Assembly: GCA_039619475.1 (NCBI GenBank)
Contig: CM077115.1
Location: forward strand, 139,822,172 to 139,886,171
Length of the DNA: 64,000 nucleotides
Direction of reading: 5' to 3'
Origin: Icerya purchasi
Taxonomy: Eukaryota > Arthropoda > Insecta > Hemiptera > Monophlebidae
A program made the translations under genes and the position numbers. Positions 1 through 10,719 of this stretch are shown piece after piece (position 1 is the first letter of the stretch; every line of letters starts with the position of its first letter). The notes below the pieces were generated by a model. It ran no database searches. It worked only from the letters and a program-made list of their open reading frames with translations, and was not told the DNA's origin.

Positions 1-1422
1 CTGGAGTTTCTTCTTTCGGTTTACCCAGCCCCTGAAATTGAATACACCGGAGAAATCTAAAAAAATAAAGAGGGATCCCGTAAGAATGAAACTAGCTTCA
101 GTTTTCATTTCAGATCCCCCCATTAGAAGTAATCTGGAATGTGTACATTTGTACACGTTATAAATGTGATAAAATAAAAATGTAAAATTTCGGAAAACCC
201 GGTGAGAGCGAAAATGCGTGTGAGATCTTCTTGTCGGTCGAGGATGAACTACCATTAAGCGGTCCCGCTAAAGTCCCAACTAATTAGCGAAACTGATTGT
301 GATTGGTCAACGAGAAAACAAGGAAAAAAATGATCGAAAAAACAAGGTTTCGAGCCCGCGGTCAGAGAGTCAGTCGCGTTTTTACTTTTCTCTAGAATTA
401 ATTGTTCTTTTTTATTTGGTTTTTCCCGATAGAGACGGAAGTATCAGTGAAAATTATGTCGTCAGTCATACGCGGTGTTAATTAATTGATTCGGTCAAAA
501 TTTCGGCTGACATGAATGTGTCAAGTCACAAGTAAGAAGCACAGCGGAAATTCGGCAGAAGTCAAATTCGACATACCGAGTTAAAAAGATTCCACCAACT
601 AAACAGTTGTAGTCTCGACCATTCGAAGGATATCGGAGGGTCAATTCAACGGATTATGGATCACCGTCGACAACAGTGTGATACGTACGATTTTATATTA
701 TATTTAAATAATCCTTTTTCTGTTTATTCTTGTATATTTGTGAATTTATTTATCTTCAGCGGCCGGTCAGCTAGATCGGTGTAGGCAGGTGTGCAATATA
801 AATTAAAAAAAACAAACAACTGTATAATATTTTTTATCACAAATAATTAACAATGTAATTTTACATCCACAGTATTTACGAGACCGCAGTGGCATCCCTG
901 AGGATGTAATTAAATAATACCGTTTACAATATGAAAATCTTAATTCCACAATCCTAGAGTATGGGACTCGTCTTAATTTACTTAATAATAACACATTATA
1001 GTGAAGTTTATTTTGAGTACGTCTGGTCAATAGTAATACTAAGTTTAGGTATTGAATATTTTTTTAATTTTTTTTTTTTTTACTACTTCATTATCTTATT
1101 TTGTAAATACTTTCCTACGAAATGTAAATAAGTTGAATTATTTAGTATTTTTAGAAAAACAAACAGTTATTAATTCTGTGTAATATCTGTTTTTTACTCA
1201 TCGGCTGGTACATATTATTTAGAAAAGTTTAAGCCGCTAGAGGATTGAATTCCTGCATTTCTGAATTTTATTTAGCTGAGGATTCTGTAATACTTGTCTT
1301 TTGTTCCCACCAATAATATAAATTTATATCTTCGAAATATGTGAATAATATATTCATATGAATTACCTTTTACTACGATTAAAATAATATATACATATCG
1401 CACATATAGCAACTTTTATTAC
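1..1422. other. AT-rich non-coding stretch
   Basis: I see no supported gene here. Short reading frames lack recognisable domains or convincing splice borders. The segment from about 180 to 800 is somewhat less AT-rich than the rest, but I could not assign it. If the exon at 1423-1542 belongs to a minus-strand gene, this is the intron downstream of that exon. Confidence 0.5.
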
Positions 1423-1542
1423 CTTTTTGATTAATCGAGAACATGCTTGCCAACCTCTAACACCGATATCTGGATTTGATGAAATATTTAATTTAGTAGC
1501 AGATTCGTAATATTCTAGCATATCAAACAATGCAATAGCAGA
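1423..1542 (-). CDS. Internal exon of an unidentified minus-strand gene
   Basis: This 120-bp segment is open in one minus-strand frame and encodes 40 residues, from SAIALFDMLEYYES to WQACSRLIKK. Upstream on the minus strand is a pyrimidine-rich tract ending TTTATTTTGTTTCAG. Downstream the exon reads AAAAAG followed by GTAATA. Both borders fall between codons (phase 0/0). The peptide has a balanced, soluble and probably helical composition, unlike the K/F/Y/I-rich random frames around it, and shows no transposon motif. A second phase 0/0 minus-strand exon lies at 51214-51360. The two could belong to one gene separated by about 50 kb of intron, but that is inference. I do not recognise the protein. 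That it is an exon is fairly likely; its function is unknown. Confidence 0.6.
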
Positions 1543-2764
1543 CTGAAACAAAATAAAGCAATAGGAAATTAATAGCGTATAATTATTGTTTTACGATTCA
1601 TTTAAAGTAAAAACAGGAGTAAAAAAAAGAAAAAAGAAAAAGAGAATAACATCAAAATTATGATTACGCTGAACTAAAAAATACAAAATAAGATGGATAA
1701 TAGTATTATGAAGGCATAAATACATACGGAAATATAATAAGAATATATATATAAATCTACAGCTAATATCATCACACCCCGTGAGAAACAAAAACTGTGA
1801 TAGACTTTTATATGATGAGATTTACAATCTAGCATTATAAATGTTAAGCAGTAACCGGCCGTTTTAGATTCCAATGGACATTGTAAATAGCAAACGTGAC
1901 ACAGTCTTACCGCTTTTTTTTAAAATTTGAACAAGTGTTTTTCTAGTAAAGACAGCAAGGTCTTAGTAATATTTTATTATTACTATGAACTTTACATATT
2001 ACAAAATAACGAGAATATTTCGATTACATTTTTACGCTTAGAAGAATTTTTTATTTTTCGTCCATCTTTATGATTTTAATGCAATTACAACGAATGATGT
2101 TAGCTAAATTTCGATTTTTGAACTAATCGGGGAAGAGGCACATATATAGTGAATAGCAATCTACACAAGACGTAACAGTCAAAATAACTAATTAACGATA
2201 TCGCGAAATAGCAAAGGTAAAGAAAAGAAAAAAAAAATAGAGATTGTGCTGCATCGCAAATTTACCGTATTAGAATGGCGATTAGATTCTAACATGACTG
2301 AACAATTTTCCAAGTACCCGATGTAGACGGAAACAATTGATTAAAATACCGATTGATACGAATTTTACTTTTGGCAAAAACAGAAAAAATAAATAATCGC
2401 GCAGACGCAAGAAAAGTCGCAATGAAAATTCTCATTTTCGTCACAGTTTGGAAATTATTTCCAATATCCGCCGCGCATACCTTACACACATCGTTCTTGT
2501 CATAGTTCAGTTATATTTGTAGGCGTTATGTTTTTTCGACATAGTTCATTTTCTGCGCAATTCCCCGCGCCAACAAAAAATTGAAGTTTATTCGGAAGAC
2601 TAACTGCGGATTTTTGCTAGAACCGATGCATAGGGAATAATATGTTAATTATTATACCGTTTTTTCTTTTATTAATTTGCTCTCTTTATCGTTCGGTTAG
2701 AACAAAAATATTTCCACTAATCACCAAACATCAATTTTACATCTTCGGTAAGTTTGTTCTACTC
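1543..2764. other. AT-rich non-coding stretch
   Basis: No gene or repeat family is recognised. The pyrimidine tract directly above 1542 is the presumed splice acceptor of the exon at 1423-1542. The rest is A/T-rich with scattered homopolymers. Confidence 0.5.
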
Positions 2765-3355
2765 TTTATCGGTGGTAAATGGCCGTTTAATAGACATATT
2801 CCCTTCTCAAAGTCTTTGCCCTCTTTCTTATCGTTTTTACCATGACTTTTGGGCTGATCTTTATCCGTCTCTTTTCTCTAATCTCAACTCTTTTTACCTT
2901 GCTATACCACCCTCTTCTTCTTGGTTTAATAATTTTCCCCGCATCAGCCGTTCTGTTATTTCTTCCATAATTCGCCTTCGTTTTAATCACAGTCTCCTTC
3001 CTGCCTCCTTCTTTCGTTTTAATACTGTTCGGTCTCCCCCTTGTGTCCTTTTCATCCTCCTGTCTATAAATTTGACCTGTGATGTAAATCACGTTCTATT
3101 CGAATGATCTTGCATCTCCTCCGAACGCGTAGTCCTCTATTCCAATTTGCTTGACTTTGGTCTCCCGACTCCTTACTGTGCCCACTACGTTCTTGCTCTT
3201 CCGTCTCCTTTTGTTGTTCCTGTACTGGCTACTTTCATTTCTTCTGTTTCTAATCGCTTCCTGATTAAACTTACAAATTCCTACGTTTCATCATTCTGTT
3301 AGTCCTTTGTGTCGGGTAAATGACCTGTGTTGACGCGCCCAAGGAAGAAAAAAAA
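2765..3355 (+). pseudogene. 3' end of an RNase H-type non-LTR retrotransposon (copy a)
   Basis: This is the decayed C-terminal part and 3' UTR of a non-LTR (LINE) polyprotein. The frame from 2754 contains FYHDFWADLYPSLFSN, then a block matching the post-RNase H region of I/Jockey-group elements (IRLRFNHSLLP), then cysteine/histidine residues in CDVNHVLFE, the usual degenerate C-terminal knuckle. A stop and further lesions follow. An A-run at about 3343-3355 marks the poly(A) tail. The same peptide and nucleotide blocks recur at 3460, 4691(-), 14490(-), 21765, 47422(-) and 57130-61030, which defines a family. The upstream RT and most of RNase H are missing, so the copy is 5'-truncated. It cannot encode a functional product. 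Confidence 0.75.
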
Positions 3356-3459
3356 AACAACTTTTTATCGGTTTTTATACATGTTTTTCGTGTTGCAGTT
3401 TCGTGTCGATTTCATAGTACAAAAAAATAATAAATACATATATAAAAATAAAATTATTC

Positions 3460-3856
3460 CTTTCGGTCGTCGCTCTTCTATTGTCTCCCTAATTCGTCTT
3501 CGGATCAATTATTCTTTACTTCTCTATTCCCGCTTTCGATTTGCTCTGTCGCCTTCTCCTTATTGTTCTCTTCACGATTGTGATCCTCCTCGTATATGTG
3601 ATACTGATCACATTTTCTTTTTCGAGTGTTCTGCTCTTCGTAACGAACGCTCCCTTTTATACAGTCGGCTCTTGTCATTAGGTCCCCCTACTCCCTATAA
3701 CTCTTCCTTTATCCTCTCCTTTCCTTCATCTTCTGTGGTGTCCGCACTGCTGTCTTTTGTTGCGTCCATTTCAGACCGCCTTGCAATTTAGTTTTTTAGC
3801 TTAGTTTTCCTGTTGTTGGATCAATGCCGCTGGTGCACCCACAAACCAAAAAAAAA
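3460..3856 (+). pseudogene. 3' end of the same LINE family (copy b)
   Basis: This second, shorter 5'-truncated copy lies about 100 bp after copy a in the same orientation. It encodes RRSSIVSLIRLRINYSLL, then RICDTDHIFFFECSAL, the same knuckle region as in the copy at 57130-61030 (RRSAIVSLI). The 3' UTR block containing TTGTTGGATCA is shared with copies d and g. It ends in an A-rich tail from about 3847. Only the last part of the polyprotein is present. Confidence 0.72.
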
Positions 3857-4150
3857 ATTAAATAAAAATAAAATAATAGTAAGCGCCTATTTTAAATGTT
3901 GTTATAATTTATTTTACAAAAAAAAAAATTAATGGAAATAAGGAAAGGATACGTAACTTATTGTCACTACTCAAAACGTTTATATGAATGCGTGTGTCTT
4001 TCTTCGTTAAAAAAAGTAAAAAAACCAACAGAAAATCAATCGCCAATCAGGTAGTTTAAAAAAGAGCTCGCAGGAATTCCTACGAGTTTCCTAAATTTAA
4101 TAATGACCTATATTTATATATATATATATATAACACGTGCGTAATATATA

Positions 4151-4377
4151 TTAATTAACGACCATATCTACCTTAAGCCAGCGTATAATGTATTTTTTGT
4201 TCCATGATTATGTCCTGTTACGTTATATCAAATAAAAACGGTTGAATATTGTGCTGTACAATCGCTAAGATTTTTTAAAATAAAAGGCAGGGAAGAATGA
4301 CGTAGTCAAAAGAATTTTAGAAGAAAAAAGATTAGGGATCAAAGGGTCTTGCTCCCTCGCGAGACCCGAATGTTTGT
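4151..4377 (+). mobile_element. TA-flanked subterminal-inverted-repeat element, divergent type B (copy 1)
   Basis: This is a divergent member of the family best seen at 29755-30122. It begins TTAATTAACG directly after TATATA. The 3' part has GGGAAGAATGACGTAG, a variant of the internal 3' arm, then a GC-rich hairpin (GGGTCT pairing with AGACCC near 4347-4370), then (TA)n. It is followed at once by a second element at 4402, giving a tandem pair separated only by TA-rich sequence. The 5' limit is uncertain because the head is weakly conserved. Confidence 0.45.
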
Positions 4378-4401
4378 GTTCTATTTATATATATAAATAT
4401 A

Positions 4402-4690
4402 TTAATGACAATGTGATTTTTAACCCGACCCCCATCACTTTTCTTATCTCAAAACATTACATATATTGTACATATAAGAAGACAATGTATCGACAAAATG
4501 GATTACTGTAAACAAATAAATGTATCCGAATAGAACAAGTCACTACTTTTTTTTTGTATCAAAGCCGGGAAGAATGATGTTGACAATTTTTCTCATTCTA
4601 TACAAAGTATAGAAGCGGTAGGATTTGGGGTTCGGGGTTACCCTGACGGAGTCAAGGGGCGGAGCCCCTTACGAAGTCCGAAGATCTAAG
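4402..4690 (+). mobile_element. TA-flanked subterminal-inverted-repeat element, type B (copy 2)
   Basis: The head TTAATGACAATGTGATTTTT aligns with the type A head TTAATTACAACGTAATTC. The 3' section carries the family block ATACAAAGTATAGAAGCG and the hairpin AAGGGGC-GGA-GCCCCTT. That stem is the same as in type A but the loop is different. The end is followed by TGATATATTTATATT. The element abuts the decayed LINE at 4691-5235. Confidence 0.6.
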
Positions 4691-5235
4691 TGATATATTT
4701 ATATTTTGAGAAATAATAGAACGACTAAGGTAGAGGAAAAGATTAAACCGGGAAAGGGAGGAAGGAAAAGGCTGTATAGAAAAGTAAAAGAATCGAGGAA
4801 ATTCGGTCCAGAAATCATGATGGGAGCAATAAGAGAGGGAGTAAAGAGTTGGAGCAGGAAATCTACTAATGAATAAGCTATTGATCGCAGCCGAACGTGT
4901 CAACGAGTCAATCAAGAATGCTGCAATGATTGAGAATCCATAGTAGATCGATCACGATAGAACGGGATGCAAATAAATTAGACATTAAGGAGCGAATTTA
5001 GAGAATAATGGGGTCAGTGACAAGAGTAAGAAAGGGAGAGGAGATAGTCAATAAAAAACTTTTCGAAAACGAGGATAAGAGAAACGTAGAAATTTTATTT
5101 GTTGAAAAAATAAAAACGAGTGCTTGCAAGATAGCCATGGATTCGGCAAGGAAAATAGAGGAAAGGGAGGGAAACCGAAAGGATTCGTAATAGGTAAGTG
5201 CGGGTATGATGAACACAGTTCCAACGACCGCATCT
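4691..5235 (-). pseudogene. RNase H to C-terminal fragment of the same LINE family (copy c)
   Basis: On the minus strand, 4998-5216 encodes an RNase H-like segment: IFLAESMAILQALVFI, which fits the AE-x2-AI motif, followed by a degenerate counterpart of the SDS motif (SSFSKS, aspartate lost). Further on, 4652-4915 encodes HHDFWTEFPRFFYFS, the counterpart of the HDFWADLYPSLFS block in copy a. The frame is broken. The 3' end is missing and is replaced at about 4690 by the TA-flanked repeat. It is retained here in opposite orientation to copies a and b. Confidence 0.6.
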
Positions 5236-5322
5236 GAATTTAAACCTTCCTTGTAAATAATTGCATGGAAAGGGAAGAATAAGGATAAAACGTGATTGAA
5301 TTAATTTTGAAAGACAGAATGA

Positions 5323-5323
<1 letters not shown>

Positions 5324-5383
<60 letters not shown>
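5324..5383. repeat. (AT)30 microsatellite
   Basis: A pure alternating AT tract of about 60 bp, followed by an interrupted extension ACGTATATATTAATA. No TA-flanked family element is visible beside it. Confidence 0.95.
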
Positions 5384-5384
<1 letters not shown>

Positions 5385-5393
5385 GTATATATT

Positions 5394-6892
5394 AATATGC
5401 TCCTATGTAAAATAATGAATTCGTAAAAGAACTTTACGTTAAACCTACGAACAACATATACGAGTAATTCTATACAATGCTAATATTTTACCCAGTATAT
5501 TTGCTTAAAATAATAATTTACCTATATGTATATATATATCTGACAAGTACACATTACTGGAAAATGGAACTGGAATCAATGAACTTTTCTGAAGGCTAAA
5601 AATAAAAAATTGTAAATACTGTCAGTTAGTCCACTGATATCGTTTGTGAATTTTTCAGTACATTCGGTGGTTTTGCGTAAACTACCGCCTTAATGATAAT
5701 TTTTTGTAAACCGAATCCGAAATTGCGTAAAATATTATTTTATCGGGCACATTCGAGTGTTTTAACTCGTTATTTAGGTTGAACTACGAATTGACTCATC
5801 TAGGCTAGGCTGTTGAAATATTTTCCCTGACACTGACATAATTCAGGTGGTTCAGAAAACGTTAATCTCTTGTCTTCAGAGGCATACTAGCTAGTTATTA
5901 CCGGGCAATTAAACTGTCTCAGGTAATAGATGACGCCAGCGGGGCTACATTATTGATTCTGCCTTGGACTCGCTGATTTCTGTTTAGCGCGTTTAGTGGA
6001 ACAGTACGTTAGGCTATTACTTTCTGAAACATCTCCTGCGTCTAACGTTCACCGTGTACTGGTAACAACGCCTGCAGGATAATTTGTGACATCGCTCAGC
6101 TTAGAAAAACCGCATCAATCCCGAAAAAACAAATATCCCGATGACAGCACACCTTGCCAAAGTTTCTCTGGAACACGAGATGTAGTTTTCAAACGTTCCG
6201 CTGTAGTTTTTAACTAATTCTATTAAATATTTTCCAATATTGTTTATTATTACTCTGTATGAATTTCGCCAAAAGCCTTGACAATTTCGAAAATTAGCTC
6301 CCCGAATGTTTTTATTACTGTTAAGTGTGTGTGTGCGTATACACTTGAAAATTTATATATATATATATATATAACGATTGTGGAATGCTTTGGTTCATTC
6401 ATAAGTTGCAAATGTCTGAAAAATTCCTTAACAGGCTCAACGGAACGACTTCTTCACTAATTTGATCTGGATACAATTACTAGGTCGTACTGCGATTATT
6501 TAAGAGATGTTCGCAAAATCTTACAGAAATAAGCTAATTTTTAAAAATCAATAATAATCTCACCGTTTGTCAAGAAGAGCGTTTTATTGCTATTATTGAA
6601 ACACTATCATGACGAATAAATTGATTTTAATACTTTAATGTATGTTAAAATAATCAATCTACTCTCTTTTGATAGTTGAAATTCAGCTTAAGAAATTATT
6701 CCCACCTATTACGTATGTATTTGTCACAAAATTCTGCGTACGTGCAAGCACAGGCAAACGCACAACAAACAATTTTTTATTTAAAAAGTTAAAGATATCG
6801 TAAGTTTTCTAATTTAGTGATCGAGATGATTATAGTAATATTTAGTAGAAGATAATATATAGTAATAATAATTACAACTTTCACATTTTCCA

Positions 6893-6926
<34 letters not shown>

Positions 6927-7276
6927 GATATAAATAATAATAAAAGAAGCGAAAGAAAAAGTTAAAGGTTAAATTTTCTTAAAAGATGACATGAATCGAA
7001 CATAAATCATTCGTTCAAACTTAAAAATGTTATAAAATTTTGCCTACAGGGCGTACACGCACACATACGAAAAGATATGTTTAAAACGTGTTTTTTATTT
7101 TTGCTTTTTTGTGGTATTCTTCACACTCAAAAACATTATTATTTGATTTTGGAATAAATTATGATTAGTTCCACGGTTGGGAAGTTGAAGATATGTTTCA
7201 AATAGCATTATTATACCTCGAAATGGAAAAAACTGAAAATAATGTAGTCGGTTTTACCACACTACTCGTAATGATT
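5394..7276. other. AT-rich non-coding stretch with short microsatellites
   Basis: No gene is supported. It holds a short (TA)n near 6352-6373 and the trinucleotide array at 6894-6926. It ends at the truncation point of the retrotransposon that starts at 7279. Confidence 0.5.
6894..6926 (+). repeat. (TAA)11 microsatellite
   Basis: Eleven perfect TAA units, followed by GATATAAATAATAATAA, a short decayed extension. Confidence 0.9.
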
Positions 7277-7278
7277 AA

Positions 7279-9432
7279 AGAAGTTACAGGCCAATTTCCT
7301 TAATATCGGTCCTTTCAAAAACTCTGGAAAAAATGGTGAATAGGCGTCTCTATTCCGTCCTAGAATCTTTGGAGATCCTATCTGCAATCCAGGTCGGTGG
7401 CCGTACATCAAAATCCGCAATTATGCACCTTCTGAGCCTCCAAAGGCAAATACTTACAGCCCAAAACAGAAAGCAATACTTATATTCGGTCTTTTTTGAC
7501 CTTGAAAAAGCTTTCGACCGCGTATGGCGATATGGTGTGCTTACTAAGCTGAAGAACGCCGGAATCAGCGGAAACATGGGCAATTTCATCCTTAACTTTC
7601 TTTCTGATAGGGCGATCCGAGTTAGGATTGGCTCCAAAATATCTTCCTCCTTCCTTATCGAAAATGGTATTCCGCAAGGCTCAGCGCTGAGCGTAACATT
7701 GTTTATATTATACATAAATGATATGGCAGATTGTATACGGCCGCCAGTTACAGCCCGCTTATATATTGATGATCTTAATATATCCCTTCCTTCTAACCTT
7801 CCGTCCAATGCGAGATCAATCCTTCAATCAACAATCAATAACTTGGAAATATGGGCTGATAACAATGGCCTGGAATTCTCTCCGACAAAATCCGTATGTG
7901 TGAAATTTCACAAGAGACGCCAGCGTGATCCCGATTCCGACATAACTCTCTTCCTAAGGAATTCACCACTCCCGTTGCTCCACACAATTAAATTCTTGGG
8001 TCTTGTGTTTGATGAAAAACTGTCATGGTCACATCACATTCACCATCTTAAAAATAAATGCATGAAATCCTTAAATATACTAAAATGTCTGTCAAATCCG
8101 AAATATAGCATAGATCCTAAGCTCCTGCTAACTGTGTACAAATCTCTCACTTTAAGTAAATTGACCTATGGGTGCCAAGTTTATTCCTCATCAAACAAAG
8201 CACTCCTTAAATCACTTGACACAATCCATCATACTGCTATACGAATTATTTTGGGAGCGCATAGGACGTCGCCATCGTTGGAAATCTGTTCACTAGCGGG
8301 CATCCCACCCTTAACGGTTATCCGAAATTCTTATGAATTCAGAGATTTATTTTACTGGTACCAAGCTAAATTACGCCACAACGATAATTCAGAAATCCCA
8401 CTACCGCCTTTTCCGAACGATCCCCTCCCCAGTGTACTAGCCATCCTTAAGAAAAGAGGAATTAACTGGAACTCTGACCTTGCACATCAGCATGTTGAAC
8501 TCCCCTGGGAGGATACTCCGATTGTTGCGGATTTATCTCTACTGAGCGATCGCTCGGACCAGGATGTCATTCTGCCGTCCCAGTACGTGGCAGAAAAAAT
8601 GCAACTTTTTTCCAGCTACAGACAGCTGTATACAGATGGTGCCAAAATAAACCCCCTCAATGGATCCTCGCCGGTGGCTTGCGCCTACGAGGTGGAGGGA
8701 GTTGTTCATGCGGTTCGGCTCCACGACTTCTGTTCAGTGCTGGAGGGGGAGCTGTATGGTATTTTCTTCTGCTCGAGAGAATATCTGCAGTCTTACCCCC
8801 AACGTCGAAATGCATTTCTAATCACAGATTCCTTGCAATCGATTAGGACACTCCAGACACCTAAAACCTCTCACATATTATCTCGAAAAATAAAGCGCAT
8901 CATTAACGTGCTTTTCCGGGCTGGCTCACAGGTAACATTCTTGTGGGTCCCGGGTCATACCGGTGTGCCGGGGAATGAGCGTGTGAACTTGGCTGCTAAG
9001 GCAGCAACATATAGTCCAATGCCCGAAGGTGCCCCTCTGCCTCAGCTGGGGCCACCCTTTTTTCAGCAACATAAGGCAGAGACATGGGAAATTATGTGGT
9101 CGGCTCACACATCATGGCTGCGATCCATTAAGGTGAGCACTGAGCCTTGGTGGCCACCGATATCCATGTCCCGCAGAGAGTTTGCAGCATTAACTAGACT
9201 CCGCATAGGGCACACAGCAATATCCCACAACTATTTGCTGGAAGGAACATCTCCTCCCTCTGCCTGTTCCATATGCAATTCCCCAATTTCCCCAACCGCT
9301 GAACACGTTCTGGAACATTGCCTGCCTGCAGGCACCTCCAACTTACCGACGGTTGCGTTGTCAAACGAACCAAAACAGGTCGAGGATATACTAAACCATA
9401 TTAGAGCGGCTAACATATTAAAACACTTCTGA
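7279..9432 (+). CDS. RT-RNase H polyprotein fragment of an I/Jockey-group non-LTR retrotransposon
   Basis: The open frame runs from the stop at 7276-7278; the first ATG is at 7333 but is internal to the RT. Upstream of it the frame still reads YRPISLISVLSKTLEK, the conserved RT start, so this is a 5'-truncated polyprotein. Numbering from the ATG (699 aa): RT catalytic FFDLEKAFD at 54-62, GIPQGSALS at 112-120, YIDDL at 144-148, thumb FLGLVFDEKLSW at 221-232. RNase H: YTDGA (D435), LEGELYGI (E473), ITDSLQSI (D499), VPGHTGVPGNE at 539-549. A C-terminal CCHC knuckle lies at C645, C648, H658 and C663. The position where GNExAD normally supplies the last RNase H aspartate is N552. Endonuclease and ORF1 are absent. 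The intact 3' frame is certain; assignment to a clade is not. Confidence 0.92.
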   Translation, partial: RSYRPISLISVLSKTLEKMVNRRLYSVLESLEILSAIQVGGRTSKSAIMHLLSLQRQILTAQNRKQYLYSVFFDLEKAFDRVWRYGVLTKLKNAGISGNMGNFILNFLSDRAIRVRIGSKISSSFLIENGIPQGSALSVTLFILYINDMADCIRPPVTARLYIDDLNISLPSNLPSNARSILQSTINNLEIWADNNGLEFSPTKSVCVKFHKRRQRDPDSDITLFLRNSPLPLLHTIKFLGLVFDEKLSWSHHIHHLKNKCMKSLNILKCLSNPKYSIDPKLLLTVYKSLTLSKLTYGCQVYSSSNKALLKSLDTIHHTAIRIILGAHRTSPSLEICSLAGIPPLTVIRNSYEFRDLFYWYQAKLRHNDNSEIPLPPFPNDPLPSVLAILKKRGINWNSDLAHQHVELPWEDTPIVADLSLLSDRSDQDVILPSQYVAEKMQLFSSYRQLYTDGAKINPLNGSSPVACAYEVEGVVHAVRLHDFCSVLEGELYGIFFCSREYLQSYPQRRNAFLITDSLQSIRTLQTPKTSHILSRKIKRIINVLFRAGSQVTFLWVPGHTGVPGNERVNLAAKAATYSPMPEGAPLPQLGPPFFQQHKAETWEIMWSAHTSWLRSIKVSTEPWWPPISMSRREFAALTRLRIGHTAISHNYLLEGTSPPSACSICNSPISPTAEHVLEHCLPAGTSNLPTVALSNEPKQVEDILNHIRAANILKHF

Positions 9433-9443
9433 TCCTGCACTGA

Positions 9444-9487
9444 TCCATGTGCTGTAATAATCCCGGCAATTACACACAGCACATGGA
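9444..9487 (+). other. 3' UTR hairpin of the retrotransposon
   Basis: TCCATGTGCTGT (9444-9455) is perfectly complementary to ACAGCACATGGA (9476-9487) across a 20-nt loop. It begins 12 nt after the stop codon and ends 17 nt before the poly(A). In many LINEs a 3' stem-loop is recognised by the element's own RT; that role here is inference. Confidence 0.8.
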
Positions 9488-9525
9488 CCATATAAATTTA
9501 AGGGAAAAAAAAAAAAAAAAAAAAA

Positions 9526-10719
9526 GATACATGAAATTATTGTTTAATGTTTTAGATTATTTTTTGTGGTCATTTTAAAAACTTAAATTTAAAGAGATTA
9601 CACATATTCGAAATTATTTTTGAACGAAATTTTCAAAATTCAATTATATTTCCTGAACTCTTTAATAAAATCCGTTCTCGCTTTCTGCGTCACATAAAAA
9701 GAAAAAGAAAAATTTCAAAAAATTTCTCCGCTAAATTAATATAAAAAGACCGGAGGAGTTTTTTTTTAACAGTCTACGCGCCAGGTGCAGAAGACAGTAC
9801 TTGAAAAAATTCCTCCGCTATCTCTGACAATAGCTTCTAAATGGCTACCAATTCCGAAAAATAAAAGAAGAGGACCGATTTATACCACACTCTTTATCAT
9901 CAACGGTCTGATAAGGCAACTTATAATACAATATAAAAAAAAAAGGAATGAAATTTAAAAAATTACTTCAAAGCACTCTTGCAAAACACCACAAAAAAAA
10001 AAAAAAAACTAACGAAAATTTCTCCTTTAAAAATATTCCGGATACAAAATAAACTAGGCCACCTTTCCTGAATACCCGAAAAGAATCTCTAAATTAATCC
10101 TCATACACAAGCCAGCTAAAAATGCTTCTTTCTCGTTAGTGTTTTATTAATAACATCGCGGGAAGTTAGTCGAAAAAGTTCTTACGAAAAGAAAAAAAAT
10201 TTAGGGGTCTACACAGATTAAATTCATTCTTAACAAATGGTTATTTTACCGACCTATAAATTGGTCGGATTCAACTTGAAACTATTGCGAATGATTTTTT
10301 CCCTCTCTCTTTCTTGGCACGGATTGAACCATTTAGCCAGTCTACTTCAATTATCTTGAAGTGTTCTATTTCTTAATTGATCTTTGTTCTAATATGTAAG
10401 GCTATATGCAATTAATAAGTAGATTTATCACTTCAAAGCCTTAGTCTAGAGGCACGAATTTAGGACGTTTTTTCAAGCTCAATAAAAAAAAACCCAATAA
10501 ATATCGTTACCATCCATTTTTTTACCATTTACTTCTTCATGTTTTAAGAATACACAAAAAAATTATCAAAAAAAAAAATTCAAAATTCATAAAGTTACAG
10601 GCTGATTGAGTGGAGGGGTAAAAAGAAAGGGCGTTCCTGGTTGACATGATTCCAACCCTTCTAGTCGTCTGAAAAAAGAAAGAAAAAAAAAAGATTCTTA
10701 ATTAGTAAAGATGTCGTTA
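9526..10719. other. AT-rich non-coding stretch
   Basis: No gene is supported. It has many short A-runs. GATTGAGTGGAGGGGTA near 10605 weakly resembles the reverse complement of the sequence at 12170-12186 and might be an outer end of the Mutator-like relic. Confidence 0.4.

Larger units (their letters stand above)
7279..9525 (+). mobile_element. 5'-truncated non-LTR retrotransposon with intact 3' ORF and poly(A)
   Basis: This is a LINE-type insertion. The left end is an internal RT position (the codons just before YRPISL) preceded by a stop at 7276-7278. The right end is a run of 21 A at 9505-9525. This 5' truncation with a 3' A-tail is what target-primed reverse transcription leaves. A short 3' UTR (9433-9504) holds a perfect 12-bp hairpin. 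I could not find an unambiguous target-site duplication. The intact frame implies a young insertion compared with the other LINE relics here. Confidence 0.9.

Noticed and set aside
749..790. GGTCAGCTAG considered as another Helitron 3' end
   Set aside because: The base after CTAG is A and no hairpin precedes it at the right distance.
4402..4690. Covariation between head and internal arms of types A and B of the TA-flanked family
   Set aside because: The type B arms pair only imperfectly and the changes are not clearly compensatory in the copies present here.
7350..7808. 152-codon minus-strand open frame
   Set aside because: Antisense shadow of the reverse transcriptase frame at 7279-9432.
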